Source: Novosphingobium sp. (GTDB lineage Bacteria > Pseudomonadota > Alphaproteobacteria > Sphingomonadales > Sphingomonadaceae). Taken from it: a stretch of 35,607 nt of DNA. Shown piece after piece: positions 32,883 through 35,607 of this stretch. The stretch spans positions 1-35,607 of the forward strand of contig JAUYQH010000192.1 of NCBI GenBank assembly GCA_030697365.1, read 5' to 3'. A program made the translations under genes and the position numbers. Positions within the stretch are counted from its first letter, which is position 1; each line of letters opens with the position of its first letter. The notes beneath the pieces were generated by a model. The model was not told the DNA's origin, made no database searches, and saw nothing but the letters and a program-made list of their open reading frames with translations.

Positions 32883-33866
32883 ATGACCGTTGAAAGCCTC
32901 CGTTCCCCGACCCACGCCGGGGTACTGCGTGCCGCCGAGAAAGTGGCGGCGCTGCTGCCGCAAACGCCGCTGCTACCGCTCGACTTGCCCAACGGCGATA
33001 CCGTTTGGTGCAAGGTCGAATCGCTCCAGCCGGTCGGCGCGTTCAAGATCCGCGGCGCCTGGCACCGGCTGACCGACCTCACCGCCGACGAGCGCCAGCG
33101 TGGCGTGGTCGGCGTATCGAGCGGCAACCACGCGCAAGGCGTCGCCTGGGCGGCGCGGCGGCTCGGCATCCCCGCCACGATCGTCATGCCCAACGATGCC
33201 CCCGCGGTGAAGCTGGCCAATACCCGCGCGCTCGGTGCCGAAGTGGTGATCTACGACCGCCCCGGCGGGGTAGACCGCGACGCGGTGGCGCAGCGGCTGG
33301 TCGATGAGCGCGGCATGGTGCTCGTCCACGCATATGGGGATCCGTGGGTGATCGAGGGCCAGGGCAGCATGGGGGTGGAGATCGCCGCGCAGATGGAACA
33401 GCGCGCGGGCGGACCACCGACGCGGATCGTGGCCTGTTGCGGCGGCGGCGGGCTGAGCGCGGGTCTTGCGCTCGCCTGCCCCGACGCCGAGATCGTCCCG
33501 GTCGAGCCCGAAGGGTGGGACGACGTCTGCCGCAGCCTGGCGCTGGGCGAAATCCAGCGCGTGGACCTCGCAAGCGCTCCGCCCACCGCCTGCGACGCCT
33601 TGCAAACACCTTCGACCCGCCCGATCAACTTCGCCATCCTCAAGGCACGCTGCGCTTACGGCGCGGTGGTGACCCCGGCCGAAGTCCGCGCGGCGCAGCG
33701 GCTGGCGTTCGACAAGCTGCACCTGGTGATCGAGCCGGGCGGCGCGGCGGCGCTCGCGGCGGTGCTGGCGGGGAAGGTGCCCAGCGACGGGCGCACCGCG
33801 GTGACGCTGACCGGGGGAAATGTCGATGCGGCGGCGTTTGCGAAAGTGCTTACCACATTCGATTGA
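32883..33866 (+). CDS. Threonine/serine dehydratase (PLP fold type II)
   Basis: This 327-residue PLP enzyme would deaminate threonine to 2-oxobutyrate and ammonia, or serine to pyruvate. The PLP lysine is Lys55 in GAFKIRGA, SSGNHAQG follows, and the glycine-rich phosphate loop is CGGGGLSAG. There is no C-terminal ACT-like regulatory domain, so it resembles the catabolic TdcB-type rather than long biosynthetic IlvA. The LTGGNVD segment at the end is typical. The start at 32883 has AGGGGA upstream. Substrate range may include other hydroxy-amino acids such as threo-3-hydroxyaspartate. Confidence 0.88.
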   Translation: MTVESLRSPTHAGVLRAAEKVAALLPQTPLLPLDLPNGDTVWCKVESLQPVGAFKIRGAWHRLTDLTADERQRGVVGVSSGNHAQGVAWAARRLGIPATIVMPNDAPAVKLANTRALGAEVVIYDRPGGVDRDAVAQRLVDERGMVLVHAYGDPWVIEGQGSMGVEIAAQMEQRAGGPPTRIVACCGGGGLSAGLALACPDAEIVPVEPEGWDDVCRSLALGEIQRVDLASAPPTACDALQTPSTRPINFAILKARCAYGAVVTPAEVRAAQRLAFDKLHLVIEPGGAAALAAVLAGKVPSDGRTAVTLTGGNVDAAAFAKVLTTFD

Positions 33867-33876
33867 TGGGTTGCAT

Positions 33877-33905
33877 TTGACAATCGAACCTCGCGCCAGC
33901 ACTCT
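33877..33905 (+). promoter_or_regulatory. Possible promoter of the MAPEG gene pair
   Basis: A perfect TTGACA hexamer at 33877-33882 lies in the 68-bp gap before the first MAPEG gene. The hexamer 17 bp further on (CACTCT) is a poor -10 element, so the promoter is tentative. Confidence 0.35.
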
Positions 33906-33934
33906 CCCGCCGGGTCGCAAGGGGAGGAACGATC

Positions 33935-34387
33935 ATGCAGGCGCAAATGCTCGCACCCGCAGCGGTGCTGGTGCTGTGGACACTCATCATGCTGGCGTGG
34001 GTCGCAGCCACGCGTTTACCGGCCATGGCCAAAATGGGGACTAATCTGAAGTCTGCACCCCCAGGCGGGCGCGGGGTTAACCTCGACGGGGTTTTGCCCG
34101 ACAGCATCCAGTGGAAATCGCATAACTACACCCACCTCGTCGAGCAGCCGACGCTGTTCTACGCCACCGTCGTGATCCTGACGATCATGGGCGCGGGCGC
34201 GCTCGACGTCACGCTGGCCTGGGCCTACGTCGCGATCCGCATCGTCCATTCGCTGTGGCAGGCCGTGGTCAACACTTTGCCGGTGCGCTTCTCGCTGTTC
34301 CTGCTGGCGACCGCCTGCCTGCTGGTCCTCGCGATCCGCGCGGTGATGGCGACGCTGCTCAACGATCCGTCGGTGATCGCCTCATGA
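33935..34387 (+). CDS. MAPEG family membrane protein (first copy)
   Basis: This 150-residue integral membrane protein of the MAPEG family (glutathione S-transferase/eicosanoid-related) has about four hydrophobic helices: about 8-26, 72-92, 94-110 and 118-140. The conserved core SHNYTHLVEQPTLFYATV matches the glutathione-binding region of the family. The start at 33935 has AGGGGAGG upstream. Bacterial MAPEG functions are poorly known. Its stop overlaps the next gene's start as ATGA (34384-34387). Confidence 0.9.
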   Translation: MQAQMLAPAAVLVLWTLIMLAWVAATRLPAMAKMGTNLKSAPPGGRGVNLDGVLPDSIQWKSHNYTHLVEQPTLFYATVVILTIMGAGALDVTLAWAYVAIRIVHSLWQAVVNTLPVRFSLFLLATACLLVLAIRAVMATLLNDPSVIAS

Positions 34388-34818
34388 TCGGCATGGACAT
34401 CCTTCAGCCGGTGGTAGCGCTGGCGGCGTGGACAATGGTGATCTGGCTGTGGATGTACGCCACCCGCATCCCGGCGATGAACAAAGCCAAGATCGACGCG
34501 AATTCGCTGACCGGCGGGACGGGCAAGTCGCTCGACGACGTGCTGCCGCCGCAGGTCCAGTGGAAGGCGCACAACTACAACCACCTCCATGAAGCGCCGA
34601 CGGTGTTCTATGCCGTCGCGCTGGTGCTGGCGATCACCGGCCAGGGTGACGGGCTGAACGCGGCGCTCGGCTGGGCCTACGTCGGGCTTCGCGTGTTCCA
34701 CAGCCTGATCCAGGCGACAGTCAACCGGGTGATGGTGCGCTTCCTGGTTTTCGCGCTGTCGTCGCTGGTGCTGATCGCGCTGGTGGTCCACGCCGCATTC
34801 GCGGTATTCCACGGCTAG
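34384..34818 (+). CDS. MAPEG family membrane protein (second copy)
   Basis: This 144-residue MAPEG protein is clearly related to its upstream neighbour, sharing VQWKAHNYNHLHEAPTVFYAV and WAYVGLRVFHSLIQATVN, so the pair looks like a tandem duplication that has diverged. About four membrane helices are visible. Start and coupling are fixed by the ATGA overlap; a longer open frame upstream is inside the first copy. It may form a heteromer with the first copy (inference). Its TAG stop overlaps the TAG stop of the convergent methyltransferase gene in a shared CTAG. Confidence 0.9.
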   Translation: MIGMDILQPVVALAAWTMVIWLWMYATRIPAMNKAKIDANSLTGGTGKSLDDVLPPQVQWKAHNYNHLHEAPTVFYAVALVLAITGQGDGLNAALGWAYVGLRVFHSLIQATVNRVMVRFLVFALSSLVLIALVVHAAFAVFHG

Positions 34819-35607
34819 CGCACAAACAGGCTCGCCAGCTCGACGTGGGTCGACCAGCGGAACTGGCCCACGGGGCGGAGTTCGGCGAGCCGGTACCCGC
34901 CCGCCACCAGCGTCGCCGCATCGCGCGCCCAGCTCGACGGGTTGCAGCTGACGTAAGCCACCCGCGCGACCGTCGAGCCGGCGATCTGGGTGACCTGGTC
35001 GCGCGCGCCGGCGCGCGGCGGATCGAGCACGACCGCGGCGAAGCGGTTCAGCTCCTCGGTGCGCAGCGGGTTTCGATAGAGATCGCGGTGGAGCGGATGG
35101 ACCGGCCTGCCACTGCGCCCAGCGGCGGCCTTGCATGCGAGATGCGCGTCCTGCGCCGCTTCCACCGCTAGCACTTTCGTCGGACCCGCGAGGGCGAAGG
35201 CGAACGTGCCGAGGCCCGCGAACAGGTCGGCCACTGTGGGGCTGCCTTCCAGCCATTCGCGCACCGCGCCGACCAGCGCTGCCTCGCCGTCCGCCGCCGC
35301 CTGCATGAAACCGGCCGGGGGCAGGCTCACCGCGACGCCCGACAGCGTGATCGTCACCGGCTCCGGCTCCCACAGCATCTCCGGGCCATAGCCTTGATCG
35401 AGCGCGAGGCGGGCAAGATTGTGGCTTCGGGCGAAGTCGAGCAAAAGCTCGGTTTGCTCGAGACCAGCCAGTTCGAGTCCCTTGAGCTCGACCGAAACGC
35501 CCTGGTCGGCCAGCGCGAGGTGGACATCCGCCGCGAGCCGCTTGCCTGCCCACCGCGCGATCAGCGCGCGCAGCGGCGCAACCAGCGCGAACAGATCGGG
35601 GTGGAGC
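34815..35607 (-). CDS. Class I SAM-dependent RNA (uracil-5-)methyltransferase, RlmD/TrmA-like, partial
   Basis: The window contains the last 264 codons; the N-terminus, including any TRAM domain and Fe-S cysteines, lies beyond the right edge. The frame is open to the end (visible start LHPDLFALVAPLRALIARW). The SAM-binding motif ADLFAGLGTFAFAL, VVLDPPRAGA and the catalytic SCNPSSWARD with the nucleophile cysteine are present. From family knowledge this is a 23S rRNA or tRNA uracil-C5 methyltransferase; which RNA is not decidable from this part. The gene ends with TAG, sharing CTAG with the convergent MAPEG gene. Confidence 0.88.
   Translation of the reverse strand, partial: LHPDLFALVAPLRALIARWAGKRLAADVHLALADQGVSVELKGLELAGLEQTELLLDFARSHNLARLALDQGYGPEMLWEPEPVTITLSGVAVSLPPAGFMQAAADGEAALVGAVREWLEGSPTVADLFAGLGTFAFALAGPTKVLAVEAAQDAHLACKAAAGRSGRPVHPLHRDLYRNPLRTEELNRFAAVVLDPPRAGARDQVTQIAGSTVARVAYVSCNPSSWARDAATLVAGGYRLAELRPVGQFRWSTHVELASLFVR

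Noticed and set aside
1..35607. tRNA, rRNA, CRISPR arrays, transposase genes, origins
   Set aside because: I saw no cloverleaf-like or rRNA-like stretch, no regular repeat-spacer array, and no transposase, integrase or replication protein motif in any plausible frame.

Overview
The window is high-GC DNA with dense, mostly overlapping genes. Its gene content points to an alphaproteobacterium of the sphingomonad type: an exosortase A (XrtA/EpsH) exopolysaccharide locus, a carboxynorspermidine-type polyamine pathway, MAPEG membrane proteins and an RbbA-like ABC exporter. The genus is an inference, because no rRNA or other marker gene is present. I found no tRNA, rRNA, CRISPR array or transposase, and no gene-free stretch longer than about 300 bases.

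Layout. (1) 1-117 (-): N-terminus of an unrecognised protein that runs off the window. (2) 233-5273 (-): four-gene ABC efflux operon, in transcription order HlyD adaptor, double-ATPase fusion, two ABC-2 permeases. (3) 5385-23887: XrtA exopolysaccharide locus. The minus-strand arm, in transcription order, is acyl-CoA ligase, PLP decarboxylase, export lipoprotein, chain-length determinant, tyrosine autokinase, outer-membrane protein, AAA ATPase, polysaccharide deacetylase, FemAB-like protein, glycosyltransferase, exosortase A and amidotransferase. The plus-strand arm is a GNAT/CelD-like acyltransferase, an acyl carrier protein and two alpha/beta hydrolases. Many minus-arm genes are joined by ATGA or TGATG overlaps. 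(4) 23892-28473: thioredoxin reductase, a tyrosine phosphatase, an HSL-type esterase, a helix-turn-helix regulator and a divergent glycine-zipper lipoprotein. (5) 28529-32832 (-): polyamine genes (carboxynorspermidine synthase, carboxynorspermidine decarboxylase, ornithine/lysine decarboxylase) with a small GxxExxY gene wedged between the first two. (6) 32883-35607: threonine dehydratase, two MAPEG proteins, and the C-terminal part of an RNA uracil methyltransferase.

How the genes work together. The XrtA locus should make, trim, polymerise and export a surface polysaccharide. Its acyl-carrier, ligase, decarboxylase and hydrolase module probably makes or attaches a small modifying group whose identity is unknown. 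The exosortase gene itself carries an in-frame TAG at codon 87, where the protein context suggests tryptophan, so the sorting enzyme is probably broken in this strain unless the base is an error.

The most unusual structures are the GxxExxY ORF framed exactly by a near-perfect 28-bp inverted repeat made of 8-bp units, the run of TGCA boxes at 10-11 bp spacing plus a 12-bp inverted repeat between the regulator and lipoprotein genes, and a palindrome covering the ribosome-binding site of the export lipoprotein gene.
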